This document shows, piece by piece, positions 35,534-47,959 of a DNA stretch of 64,000 bases (the stretch's first letter is position 1; each line of letters opens with the position of its first letter). Below the pieces are notes generated by a model. It saw nothing but the letters and a program-made list of their open reading frames with translations. It was not told the origin of the DNA and searched no databases. A program made the position numbers and the translations under genes. Where the stretch lies: contig JAVHKY010000003.1 in assembly GCA_035079385.1 (NCBI GenBank), forward strand, positions 12,689,501 to 12,753,500. The letters are read 5' to 3'. This DNA is from Aspidiotus rigidus. Taxonomy: Eukaryota; Arthropoda; Insecta; Hemiptera; Diaspididae.

Positions 35534-36598
35534 TCATAATGAATGAACAGCGTCTATAAAAACTTTAACCTGATTCGGATCCATGTCTGGATAAATCCCA
35601 TGACCTAAATTTGCAATATATCTAGAGCGTCCAAATTTGGTGACCATATTGCGAGTAATGGCAGTCAATTCCTCGGCCGGAGCGTACAGAGCGCAAGGGT
35701 CTAGATTACCTTGTAGAGTGACATTTTCTCCTACAATTTCACGAGCGACATGAGGTTGTATCGTCCAATCTATACTGATGACTTCATAATTGCACTTGGA
35801 CAGTTCTTCTAACGCATAATGAGCCCCCTTAGCAAATATGACCATCGGAACGGATGGAAGTCCTTTCTGTTCGAGTTTCTTTTTCACAGACGAGTTGATC
35901 CTTTGAATATACGGAAGACAATACTTATCGAACATGTTTTTGTCCAGATACTCCGCTAAGGTTTCAAATAGTTGTACCATTTGAGCGCCGGCTTCGATCT
36001 GGCCAACCAGATAATCAATTATCACATTTGTTAGCATATCAAGTAGTTTCTTGGTGGCATCGGGATATTTATAAAGCCAAAATTTCGCTTTGGATTTTGT
36101 ATTGCTGGATTCTCCCTCGATCATGAAACACATTAATGTCCAAGGCGCTCCAGAAAAACCAAGAAGAGGGACTTTACCATGAAGATTCTGACGGGTCAAT
36201 GTGATAGCGTCGAATACATATTGTAATTTCTCGTGAACATTAATAGGATACAATAATCTGTCAACGTCTTGCGGAATTTTCAGAGGATTTTCGAAAACGA
36301 TACCGCGACCGGGAATTAAATCAACTTCCATACCCATGGCCTGCGGAATGACTAAAATGTCAGAGAAGATGATAGCAGCGTCCAAATCGAATCTCTTTAT
36401 CGGCATCAGAGTCACCTCCATCGCGAGAGATGGGGTTTGACACAACTGAAAAAAATTGTACTTTTGTCGTAATTCTCGGAATTCCGGTAGATATCTTCCC
36501 GCTTGTCTCATTATCCATACAGGTATTTTATCAACGTTTTTCCCCAGAGCGGCATCGATGATCCGCGTGTTTTGGAGAGGTTCGAAATCCATATCCAC
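35534..36598 (-). CDS. UROD: uroporphyrinogen decarboxylase
   Basis: This cytosolic enzyme removes four acetate carboxyls from uroporphyrinogen III to give coproporphyrinogen III, the fifth step of heme synthesis. It is a complete 354-residue frame in one exon (human 367). The signature PVWIMRQAGRYLPEFRELR holds the substrate-binding arginines. The second signature is GFSGAPWTLMCFMIEG. Other family blocks are IIFSDILVIPQAMGM with the catalytic Asp in FSDIL, AGAQMVQLFE, TLQGNLDPCALYAP and NLGHGIYPD. An alternative start two codons in is possible. The lack of introns contrasts with its neighbours. It is head-to-head with NDUFB6. Confidence 0.97.
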   Translation of the reverse strand: MDMDFEPLQNTRIIDAALGKNVDKIPVWIMRQAGRYLPEFRELRQKYNFFQLCQTPSLAMEVTLMPIKRFDLDAAIIFSDILVIPQAMGMEVDLIPGRGIVFENPLKIPQDVDRLLYPINVHEKLQYVFDAITLTRQNLHGKVPLLGFSGAPWTLMCFMIEGESSNTKSKAKFWLYKYPDATKKLLDMLTNVIIDYLVGQIEAGAQMVQLFETLAEYLDKNMFDKYCLPYIQRINSSVKKKLEQKGLPSVPMVIFAKGAHYALEELSKCNYEVISIDWTIQPHVAREIVGENVTLQGNLDPCALYAPAEELTAITRNMVTKFGRSRYIANLGHGIYPDMDPNQVKVFIDAVHSL

Positions 36599-37220
36599 GG
36601 GCTCGTAGGTTCGATACTAAATGAGATGAGACACGATTCATTCGCTTCAAATCATAACTTATGACTGGATTGGAGCTCCTTGTTCAAAGAACTGTTATCA
36701 TTTTCATGTCGTCAAGACTCCACTCAATTTTTTAACATCTGGTTACGCTAATAGGTTCTGAAATGTTTCAGAAAAGAAACAGGTTGAAATTTACTCAATA
36801 CCTAAATCGTTAACGATGATCATTCAACTTTCAAAAAAGAAACCTCGAATCAGCCTCGGAATCGGATAGAGAAGTTCATCAGAAGTTCATTTCATCCAAG
36901 AAGTTCCATCACGTGATATCAATAAAACCAATCAAACTTTAATTTCGAAGATTTCATCCAATCAAAAATCATTATACAGTTGAGAAAATTTTTTCACCTC
37001 CCCTCTCTCGCCTTCCCATCATCGACCTTATCATCGTGTTCTTATCAGAGCTAAGGACCTTTAAAAGCTCTTTAATCACGTTCGATATTTTTTCACTCTA
37101 GAATTATGTTCCGCGAGCCTGCTCTGTATTCTTCATCGTAAAAATAAGTTTTTCTTTCTATATTGCAGGTAGAGAATGTGTTTTGTTTTATTTTTCGAGA
37201 ACTAAAAGAGAGACTTCACT
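36599..37220. promoter_or_regulatory. divergent UROD / NDUFB6 promoter region
   Basis: The 622-bp spacer holds CCAAT at 36928-36932 and 36959-36963, set in CCAATCAAA words. An acceptor-like TATATTGCAG at about 37159-37168 hints at a 5'-UTR intron for NDUFB6. A bidirectional promoter is inferred from the layout. Confidence 0.55.
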
Positions 37221-38248
37221 ATGGCAACAAAAGGAACTGAGGCTGCTCCCGGTTGGCCAACATTCATCGAGGAGAAACCAGTAGGATATTATGATAAGCC
37301 ATGTAGTATTTGGCAACGATTACCATACCAAAGTCATACTGGAGGAGTATCCCCTATGTGGCTGGAGGGTCGTGAAGCCTACATGGTAGAACGAATGCGT
37401 GGAATGACTCCTGAAAGGAGAGCTCACCGAAAACAATTTCTGAAAGACCAAATTCTATCGCATAGAGAACCGGTATTCGTGCCAGAGTTATATCGTGAAT
37501 GGTATAATCCTATTCGTCGGTTTTACAAAGAACCGTTTGAAAAATTATACAAGTATTTGATACCAAAAGTAGTAAGTTGATCTTACTTTCACATGATTGA
37601 TCATGTTCTTATTCCAGATCAAATAATACTCATGAAGGTGTAACCTCTTAATTAAACTTCGCGACATGTATCTGTCGATTTTCCAGATTCTCGGAAAAAT
37701 ATTGATGTAAACTGGACTTTTTCCGGAGATATACCTATTGAACTTATATTTGTTTCCTCTGATTTTTTGTACCTTAATGAACTTCTATCAGTTTGAGTTG
37801 GTACGAAAATAAATACTGTTCTATCTTATTTTCAGGGGGATGATTTCGCCAGATATTACAAGAGAATGGCTCGAAATTATTTGTTAGGCATCTGCGGCAT
37901 CTATGTAGGAACGTATCTTGGACTATTTTATTGGAATGTGAGTTCAGCTTTTATTCTCCTACTTCGATAGTTTCTAGTATCTTCAATTACTGAACTAATG
38001 TCGACATTTTTATGGATCTATAGGACTGGAAACAGTTGAAAAGATTTCGTTTACTTCGCAGTAAACCTGTCATATTTCCTGGGGATCCGGAATACCCGTA
38101 CACATCCACCAGAAAAGAACCCGACGATCACTACGACTTCGGATTCAAGAAAACTTCTTTCTATAAAACAGAGGAACAGGTTCGTGCTGAGCACGCGGCT
38201 GAGTTACGGGCAAAAGAGTTACGAGAAGCTAGAATGTTGAGAAAATGA
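37221..38248 (+). CDS. NDUFB6: NADH dehydrogenase (complex I) B17 / NDUFB6-like subunit
   Basis: This is an accessory single-pass subunit of the membrane arm of mitochondrial complex I. Three exons in phase: 37221-37571, 37836-37937, 38024-38248, 225 residues. The family block is MTPERRAHRKQFLKDQILSH followed by REPVFVPE, comparable with RRWLKDQELSPREPVLPP in human NDUFB6. Exon 2 encodes the membrane helix, YLLGICGIYVGTYLGLFYW. After it comes a matrix or intermembrane tail with RSKPVIFPGDPEYP, again matching the mammalian KSRIFPGD context. It is longer than human (128 residues), with extra N-terminal and charged C-terminal parts, as I expect for insect versions. AATAAA at 38293-38298 follows the stop closely. 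Confidence 0.8.
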
Positions 38249-38292
38249 TTTTCGAAAGCAGCGAGAATAGAGTTCATCTCGAACCAAAAGAA

Positions 38293-38298
38293 AATAAA
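38293..38298 (+). terminator. NDUFB6 polyadenylation signal
   Basis: AATAAA 45 bp after the NDUFB6 stop codon, within GAAAATAAAATATG. Confidence 0.6.
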
Positions 38299-38299
38299 A

Positions 38300-40064
38300 T
38301 ATGTAGATATCTATTAGAATATACGAATTGTAATCATCAATTTTTTTTATTCGTATGTTTCGTCTGATAAGAAGTCTTATCTGATAGTTTTATTTTAATG
38401 TGATATTCGTACTAGAGTGAGGTAGTGGAAAATGTATTGGTAAGAACAAATTTATGACAATTCGCCCGGAAATTTATTCATGTAAGTGCTCTACTAAATC
38501 TTGAAATGAAAAAAAAAAAAAAAAAAAAATCAGTATCCTATTTTAGAGTAAAACCGATCATAAAAATTGCCTATTTGCCTCATGGAGAGAATAAAGGTTT
38601 TCGTGTTACAAATGTGTTACCGAGAGGCAATCATTGTACGGAAAAAACGTTCAAAATCTTACGTTTAGCTGTCAGTCGCATCAAGAGGACAGTTTTATTG
38701 ATTTTGTAGAAACATTCTTTTTGTTTTGCCTTAAATTCGAAGCACATTATTGAGGTACGTTCCTCAATATTTGATCATTCGAATGGACACAAGATTTCTT
38801 AATTTTTTTGTCACTCTTTGAAAATCGTCGATGTGATAAGCTGACAAGGATTTTTTATTCAACATATTACCTGCCAACGGGACTAAAACTTGACCGAACT
38901 AGAAGAACAGTTGCTACTCACCTCTATTTTGCTCTATAATCGTAGTATTTCTTTCAAAAATGAAAGTTAAAAGAAATCGGAAATTAATTAAAGAGAAAGA
39001 TCGTTCATTATCAGACATCGTCGACAACCACCAGTCATCTGCCTTCTCTTGAGTTAACGAATTAACATTCACGAAGATCAAGAAGTATATAGTGACCGGT
39101 AGGGAAAGACTTCGACTTCCCAAACACTTCGGAAATGATTTTGCGTAAAAATCTAGTGAACTCGGGCAAAGAAGTTCATGGTCATTATTTTTTAAAAAAA
39201 AAAACCTTATTTCGTCTTCAAGCAGATAAATAATTTGAATCCAATGAATTTGTTACGCTCATTTCTTTCTATTACGCGATTTAGCTTAAATCTGTTCACT
39301 ATCGAAATTCGTAGATGATACATCCTTAGTACTTTCGTACATGAATGAGCGAGGAGGTGAAGATGGAAGAACTCCATCCATATTTGTAATTGACTAATAG
39401 GCAACGTACTTCGTGAAACAGCAAAGAATTCCACGCCAACTACGATAATGAGCTATATTATCAATGGGAACTCGGGATCATCGTGGTCCTCAGACAAGTT
39501 TTGAAAGAGGTAATGATTCGATCAAGAACATCTAGAGATAAGTATGGCACCTAACAATGTGTCGATAGGTTCACTTGGTTTCCCGTCAGAAATTCAAGTG
39601 CGGGTCTAATGAACAATAAATTTTCAGTATATGATAATAACTAAATATAATCATACGTCGAACAAGAATATATTTGAAATCATTACAATCTGAAAAAAAA
39701 AAAAGAAAAAACAACTAGGTAAAACTAGGAGATCTATGACATACAATAAATGGGATTTTTTTTTGAGGTTAACTCCTCAGTGGCGCTCATCACTGCCGAA
39801 CTAATATTACTGTGCACATTGTTTTACAAGAAGGAATACTTTAGATGAAGCTATGTAGAGTTAAAGACGCAGGAAAATTCATATTATCTGCTTTTCGAAA
39901 CGTTCAAAACGAGGCACAGAACAAGAATTAGTTCAACAATTGGATGGGATGCCAACCCCGACCATGAACCACTGGGGGAAAATTTCAGGAATGACATCGG
40001 AAAAATGTCTGGTAACATTCCTGATATTTTCAACCTTCAGCAGTCAACTTACACATTTAAAAGT
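38300..40064. other. intergenic between NDUFB6 and RpL12
   Basis: No gene recognised. The RpL12 3' end reads into this interval from the right. A run of about 22 A residues starts near 38508. Confidence 0.4.
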
Positions 40065-41132
40065 TTAATCATCAGGAATATCAGTGTTGCCTTCATTAAT
40101 GTCGTCAATGACATCGTGCGGATTCTTACCGTCAATAGTACAACCGACGGACTGAAAAATTAATAAGACGATCGTTAAAATCTAACGACCGAAAAAATTC
40201 CAAACATAGAACGTTGATAGAGAACTTACTTGACACGTGCCGAGAACCTCTTTGACCGTTCCTTCCAATTTTCTCGCCATCGATCGTGGTCTCATCGTTC
40301 GAGCAATATTGATAACTTCTTCCAGAGTGATGTTACCGTTGTGTTTCACTGTAATATCGATTATCAATTAAACGTTTACGAAGAACGAGTTAACAACAAA
40401 TCACACTTCAATTGACTAAAGCTAAAATTAAGGAAAGTACGAAGAATCGTTTCTACCAATACATACCATGTTTAACTTTTTTACGATCTCGAGGAGGTTC
40501 TTTCAACGCTTTGATGACCAATGAAGCTGCAGAAGGAACGACCGAAATCGTAGCGACACGGTTTTGAATTCGTAGCTGAACGGTGATTTTTAAACCTTTC
40601 CACTCGGCAGTTGCCTTGGCGATATCATCACCAACTTTTTTCGGAGACTATAAAAATAATAATCATAATAATGTGAGCTCAGTATTTAACTATACCATCA
40701 ACTAGTTGTCGTAAAAAGTTGTACTACTGTGAGGACCCGCAAAGCCGAGCAGTTCAAAGAGATGAGAAATCTCGGGTGAAGCAATCCTCAAACGCATTCT
40801 TTTTCTTTTCGACGAAGCTAAAAACAGATTACGACAGTAGTCGTAATATGCAGAACTAGCTCGTCGGAAGGTGATCATATTCCATCACCGAGAAAGTTGT
40901 TGAATAAGAAAGAGATTGCCATATTTTACTTACCAAACCAAGAGGACCAATTTTCGGAGCCAGAGATGAAGTAGCACCGACTTCACCGCCAACACACCTC
41001 AAGTTTACTATAAAAAGTAAAAAATTACTCGTAAATGGGCAATCGAATCTTCACATCCATACTACTATACTCTCCATAATAATAACGCAACTTACCAACT
41101 TTTACTTCTGACGGATCGAATTTTGGAGGCAT
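40065..41132 (-). CDS. RpL12: 60S ribosomal protein L12
   Basis: This is the uL11 family protein at the base of the ribosomal stalk, part of the GTPase-associated centre. Five exons in phase: 41096-41132, 40934-41007, 40467-40647, 40230-40348, 40065-40151, 165 residues, the human length. Recognisable stretches are [31 protein letters not shown] (N-terminal domain), [56 protein letters not shown] and [20 protein letters not shown]. The start is fixed by the MPPKFDP match. The sequence before the ATG, TTTGTACTGACAGAAGAAGG, could be either the transcript start or an acceptor for an upstream untranslated exon. Confidence 0.97.
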
Positions 41133-44100
41133 CCTTCTTCTGTCAGTACAAACAGAACTGGGGATTAATCAAAGTTGAATGTACGGTATTATAGGGAATT
41201 ACAGAGAAGAATATTAATGATTGCTCGAAGAGATTTCGATGCAGATACGATTGCCGAAAGAGACCAACACGTGGAATTGGGATTTGGGAAAGAAAAAATT
41301 TTTAGATTGGTTACTTAGAGCTACTGACAGAGAAGAAGCTGATAGTCGAAGCGTACATTATTCAAAAATAATTTTTAATTCAGAGAAACAGGCTTTTTGT
41401 AACTCGAGAAAGAAATAGCTTTCTCGAAATCGTCCTTTGGTGTGTTCTAGTTGTACGTCAATCATTCCCCATACGGTAGCGCTAGTGTAGTTCTACCGTA
41501 CAAAACTTTGACTGTATAAAAGAATGAAATACCGACGTTTCTCGAGAATATTATTAGAACAAGGTATAATAGCTCATGATTCTATTACTAGAGGCTAAAA
41601 GGTAATCACATTCTTTGATCGTTATGTTGCAGAAGGCCTGATAGTCATCGTCAACAGCGTGCAAGCGCAACTTTGTGCAACAGTCATCCATATTCCATAT
41701 AGACCACAACGCCTATATGCAGTGTACTTTATGTACTTCCTTGATATTTATATTTTTGCACTCCTTTATCATTATATAGAATCAATTTGTATTCCTTCTG
41801 AGTTTCTTATGAATTTTAGTTTGAAATACGTTAGAGTTGAACTCGCAAAGTAGCCTGCTTGGTTTAGGTTTAGTTCTGATGTGAGTCTTACTTAGCTACT
41901 CAACTCAAAGAGTTGAAGCAGGAACTTGAAAAATGTGGTCTAGAACTTTAGATATCGTTTTCTACAAACAACTTTCCTGTAAGCAACAAAGATAAGTACC
42001 TAATGATCCATGAATGTTAACAAAAACCAGACTAGGAGCTGATTGAGGCCCGGATAAATGAGTTACATTTAAAAATTTAGGCACAACACAAGTTACAACC
42101 CAAATTTTGGGTTTCAAAACACTTCATAACTGCGTGAACTGAAGCTTGATTGGTTGGTTGATTCAGAAAATCTTGTTTACCTTATTTTACCTCATCCACA
42201 AAAGGGAATTAATTTGAAGAGATAAGATATATAACTTGTTTGATGGGATACTGGCCGTGCTTATGTATTAGCTGTAAGTGTCTCAATTTAAATAGTTACT
42301 GGTACCTATAAAATCATTTTCTATTTTAATTCTTGTAGGCCTATTATTTGACCCTTCTATATTTATTTTGTACTGTTAATTTCCCAATAATGGTTAACCC
42401 CAATAATTACAAATATGTGCCTATAACACCTTACTACGTATCAAGCGTCGTCATTCTTGTAATTTTGCCACAAAGTGCAAGTAGGTAGGTATACTGACAA
42501 AATTATTCATCTGCTGTCATGCATTCAACGGCCGCGATCAAAAACGCGTTCATATATTTACTAACAGGTTGATATCTTAATTCTCGACCTCTTTGATTAA
42601 TTGCATTCTCCAAAACATATGTATATCTTAATCCAGGTTTTGCTTGTTGACAGACCAAAAAGGTTTCTTTCTGAAGTTACAATTTTACAGAACTGTAGAC
42701 GCTGTTCTGAAAATCATACATTAGGAAGTTTCATGAAATCCGGGAATGTATCCGAATAATGTGGTCCTCATCCAGTTGTTTGCTGTTGATATGGGACATC
42801 TGGAGATGAGATGTTGAGTTTATTGTCTCCTACCAACGTGAGTATTATTAATCACGAAGCATCTGAGTTCTCTTTTTGAAGCAAAAGACCTGACTACTAG
42901 CCTGTATATAATAAATATGTGTCCAGAGGATAACTTTGAAATAAATATCGATACCGGTAACAAAAATGATTGGAGAACCATTTTTTGCAAGAAAAATTCA
43001 GTTGTGGAAATGATTTTTTCTTTACGTTTTAATTTCGACTACGGACCTCGGAAAATCTTTCGCGACTCGGAGAAACAGTGGTTTTGAAATTGGGGTGAGG
43101 AAATGTGAATAAACTGTATCATCGAGCATTTTTTGATGTTAACGTCAAAAGAACCAGAAGATCTATTCAAATGAATTATAACACGATGAAAATTCAATTT
43201 TCTGAACAAAGGCTTGTATTCACGCAGATGGTCGTATCATTTCATTCACATAGGGTCGTTCTTTCTACTTTATTACATTTCATCTTGTGATATATTAACG
43301 TATGTACTCCAGACGAGGTTTTTCAAATAACTTTCTTCTTTGTTTTTTTTCTTTTGCTTAGACAAACATACAATGTGTTAGATCTGTAGAGAATGAAGTA
43401 AAGACTGTTGTTCTTACCTGTGCGCTCGTGCAAGGACCGATGTAGGCGAACAAACGTTCGTAGTCGACGAAAGGGTGGCATTACTGCGCCGAATTTCACA
43501 GAACTCGCATCGCTCCGTATTTTAAAAAATTCGCATTGTCGTGAATTCACGTGTGCTTGTCGCGTGTTTGTGTTTGTTACTGGCGGTCACGAAAATTCGA
43601 ATTATTCTACAGGTACGTGAAAATCTGGATCACTTATAACTGTATATAGATCACAAAATTGTCGTACTTCAGGTTAACCACCCTCCGGATTCTTTCATTA
43701 CTGGTTTTGAGGAACGATATTATGACAAAAGAAACGTCAAAATTAAAATAAATTATAAAATTATTATTTATTTCATAGTCGAGAAAGTTTGTTGAGATGA
43801 AAACATGTTGTTTCGTGATTCAAATATTGATAGTGACTAAGATTAGGTTAATATTTCCCCTTGAGTCTTACCAAATTTCTCGAACCTGCATCCATATTAT
43901 TTTTATTTTCGACAAAGAGCTGCTGTAAGCGTATTTATGATTGTCAGTATTTGATTTTCTCTCGAGAATTGACTTTGGACCGATATCGGACTTTCTTACG
44001 ATAATTTAAGCGAATGAAAACAGCTAGAAGTTGACTTGAATGTTCACGATGCCTAAATTTCTATTCTATCGATAGTTTTTAGAAATCTTCATTCCGACAA
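41133..44100. other. intergenic, no supported gene
   Basis: A strong minus-strand donor (GCACAG followed by GTAAGAAC, junction near 43420) after a stretch of moderate GC (43420-43600) could end an untranslated first exon, possibly of RpL12. Nothing else recognised. Confidence 0.35.
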
Positions 44101-44149
44101 ATATGGAAATATGCCTAAAAAATGTAGCAGGATGAGAAAAAAAAAAAAA

Positions 44150-44790
44150 AAAAAAAACGGCGAAGCATTTTGCGGCCCGACACCGGATCCAGATTGCGGC
44201 CTAAAAACTTTCTTGAGGGACCCAGATTTTGGCCCAAAGAAAAAATTTTGCAACCAGATTGCGGATCAAAAGAAAAGCAACCAGATGCGAAGAGGTTTAA
44301 AATATAACTATTTTGGAACCCCTTTAAATCTCGTCTACTTCCTTCTTACTAGTGGAAAAAAGGAATACCATCGTTCCGAGGAGCATTGCAGAAATTAGAG
44401 GCATTTTTACCAACCTTCCCCTCTTATTACCATCATTAGTGTACGTCAATTTCGAAACCAGCATACAAACGGCTGTTTGAATGGGGTGGCCTTCCACGAT
44501 TATACGATGTTGTCGTTTTCATCTCGGTCAGGCTTGGTACAAGAAACGTAGAACCGTCGGTCTGTCGCAGTTAGAGGGGTCTTTTCTCCGGCAATTGTTG
44601 GCCTGTCTTTCGTATCCTCGGAGAAAATGGAACATTTCAATAGGAATCAAAATCCAGGAGAGAGACAGGTCAAGAGCGACTTACGTAGTTTTTGGGTGTA
44701 AAGTATGTATCATTATATTTTTGGACCGCAAGCTGGTTCTCTCGTGGGCTACAATCTGATTACTCGTGGGCCGCAATATTGATACACTCA
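44150..44790. mobile_element. small foldback-like element with tandem-repeat arms
   Basis: The left arm (about 44160-44290) repeats CCAGATTGCGGCC / CCCAGATTTTGGCCC / CCAGATTGCGGATC / CCAGATGCG in units of roughly 27-33 bp. The right arm (about 44705-44775) has the reverse orientation: GGACCGCAAGCTGG, GGGCTACAATCTGATT, GGGCCGCAATATTGAT. The interior of about 400 bp has no recognisable gene. The arms are short and diverged, so the call is tentative. Confidence 0.5.
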
Positions 44791-44799
44791 AAAAAGAAA

Positions 44800-47700
44800 A
44801 TTCAAGCATTTGAAAATGAAAGAAATATGAAAACAATGATGATGAGAGAAGACGGACGAGGAAAATTTTACTTGCACAGCAATGAATTTTAGACTCGATT
44901 CTAAAACATAAAAACACGACATATGTTTTAAGACACTTGGCCTCGTCTTTCTCAAATATAGTATTCAGGTTTGGTCCACGCCAGTAAGATAAATGAAGAA
45001 AGAACAGAAAACAGAAAAAACCATAATATGGAAAACGTATGAGACCTCAGAGGCACAAAATGAGTCAGTGACGTAGCTGGAAAATTTTTCAGGTAGAGGT
45101 TCGGCTACAACAGGTAGTTTTTTTCGTTCAGAAGGACGGAATGAGGGTATTAATAGAAATTTAGGTACAGAACTTTGAAAATAATGTATAACTACACAAA
45201 TATTACTGTTCATCGATTTTCTGTCATAAATTAAAATCCTCTCCAAGTCTTCTGATCTTTAGTTGGGGGGAGTTAAGCACTTCGTTTCCCCCGTACACTA
45301 ATTCATTGAAAGGAACATTATATGATTGGAAGAGAGAGAAAGGAAGCTTCATTACGAGGTAAAGCAAAATATATCCCGAATTTTCGAGTATTCTTACGAA
45401 ACGCTATGAAATAATGTGGCCCTGAAATCTAAATGCGTGACCTAAAATTGTATATTACAGATGCATTTGCAAAGTTGTACAAAATAAAAACTCAAAGCGA
45501 AATCGTTTTCATACACGTATGAGAGAAGAGAAAGCAAACGCGATTCTGGGAAGGATGTGTGAAAAGTCGAAATTCTTTTTCGGCTCCTTTCTAATCGAGT
45601 TGAGGTCAAAAAACCGGTGGGTATTGAACAATAGAAAAGAAGAAAAAAAAAACAGAATTTCTGTTGAAAAGAAGAAAAAGGAGAGTTTTGAAAATAAGAG
45701 AGAATCGCCCGCTCGAAGCAGGGCTGAAGCTAGGCAGCGTGAGCTATTTTACGGCAAGTAAAAAGAAATAAAAAATATTGGAAGAGACAGATAGGAAGAA
45801 TGAGTGAGTTGGAATTAGGATTTGAAAACGAGTACAAAGTAACTCATCCATGTTAACAAGTCAATTTATGTATCTTATAACGAGATTTCAGTTGGAAACA
45901 TTCTCATACGTATGTATTTTTAGAAGTTGTTCAGAGAGAAATAAGCCTTGAGGTATATCTAAAGTATTATTCTGAATACATGAATTTTTCTCGTTTGCAC
46001 ATCGCAATATAGGTTGTATAAAAACTAGTTGCGCTGATACGAAACAAAAAATAAAAAAGAAAGGTTGTACCTGCCAGAATCTCGCATATCGTACAAAAAT
46101 ATTGATACGGTTCTATTCGAATTAGACTAGTATAAATTCAGAAGAGAGTACGAAAATACCTACCTACAAAATGAATTTGGTAAATTGTGTGTCAAGTTCT
46201 ATCGAGTCTTTTATCCAATAGCAAAAAGAAACTATCAATTCACATCCGATTTAATCACTTATAACACGAACTAATTTTTTTTTTTTCGCTCCTCCTAGTT
46301 TACAATTTACAAATACTTACTCGACTGAAATTTAGTCGACACGGGGAAATAAAATCTCGTGAGAAGAACTCATCTTCCACTCCAAATCCGTGAGACATTT
46401 CCCATACTTCTCATCTTGTAAGAGTTGAGTAGGTTTTCCTTGTATAGGCGCTCCAAAAAGATGTGTCGTCAAATAAAACATTACAAGTAAATAATAAAAA
46501 ATGAAAATTTGCCCAAGTCTTGCGATTTATCATTTGAAAAATAATTTATAAAAATGAATTTTTCTTCCCCTCCCTGATTAAATACCATGATTATGATTTA
46601 ATAAAGAAAAATGAAAGAAATTAGGTACGAGGCCTCAACTCTAAAATCCTGTTGTTGAACTTCACAGTTTTCTGTGCGGTATAAAAAAATACAAAAAATG
46701 AATCTGAAGTTGTCTCTTGTTTGGAAGAAAACTGGAAAATTTTGGTATGGCACTTCTGTGACTTCTGTATAATTTCACGTTGTTTAATTTTTATGTAATT
46801 AGATTAATTCCGTAGAATTTTTCTTTCTTCTATAATACTTCTAAGGCGATTACTTTGGGATTCTTATGTGTACAGAATACCTACCACACAAAGACCAATT
46901 TTTGCAAGAATAATTCACGATTAAATGAACAGCCCTCTGAAATAATTACAAAACCGTCCGAAACACTCTTTTCAGTTTCCACTTTATAAATCTCTTCTAC
47001 GATTATCTTAAGTTGAATATCTAATCGGCAAGCCTAAGACACCGTATGCAACTAGCATATTAATTATTGTAAAAAGTTGGAAGTTTGAACTTAAGTTCTA
47101 TCGATAATATAAAAATCAGACAACCCGGAGTGAAAAATTGGTTGCTGTCTTTGTCATCACGCTCTAATTTTAATTTTTTTTTTCCGTTACACGTTTTGAA
47201 GTTATAAAATATTTGACCGAAATCTTATTATTTCTTCATTCAAAATTATCCAGTAATCTTATTCCCTTTCCTTCCCAACTCATTTATCTTATTATTATAA
47301 TACTAAAATTAATTCATTTCTGTCTTCAAAGTTAAATTGAAATTCGTAAACTTCGTAGTTCGTATATAATAACTGGATTTCAGCGATGTCAAAATATGCT
47401 CCAAAACACAGGTACACTACATCAACATTTTATTTATGGTTTTCCGGGTTTTCTGTTGTCTTAGTGTACGTCAATCTCCTTCGAATGAGAAAGCATTTAT
47501 CAAATATGAGTGGCACGTTCGGCTAACAATCAAAATTACCATTTATAAAAACACCGCTAGATATTTAATTTGAAATTTCACGAGCAAAATGCTTCTATCC
47601 GACGAAAATATAAGTTCGTAAACAAAACATTCGCAGTTTCTTCAGTCGTGAAATGAATCTGGATTTGATGTTTGAACGTAAGTCCGCGTAATAGCCTTGG

Positions 47701-47940
47701 AAGTGCGGGTCTGGTATGCAAACTAAAATTTGAACTTTCTCTGAATAGCCCATTATCTCTCGTACAACCGAGGTAAGACGAAAATTGATGTGCTCGAGGA
47801 TATCGGTTGTTGATGGGACTTTTCTTTATAGATGAGAGGATTTAAGAAACGGTCGTCTTGGTCTGAACACAAGTAAATACTCGACGAGCAGAAGAAATTT
47901 GACAGGAAAAAAATTTATCATACCTTAGAAAAGGTGTAAG
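44800..47940. other. intergenic, no supported gene
   Basis: AT-rich, with scattered short frames of lysine-rich or hydrophobic character and no family resemblance. No repeat array seen. Confidence 0.4.
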
Positions 47941-47959
47941 AACTTGATTACGCATTCGT

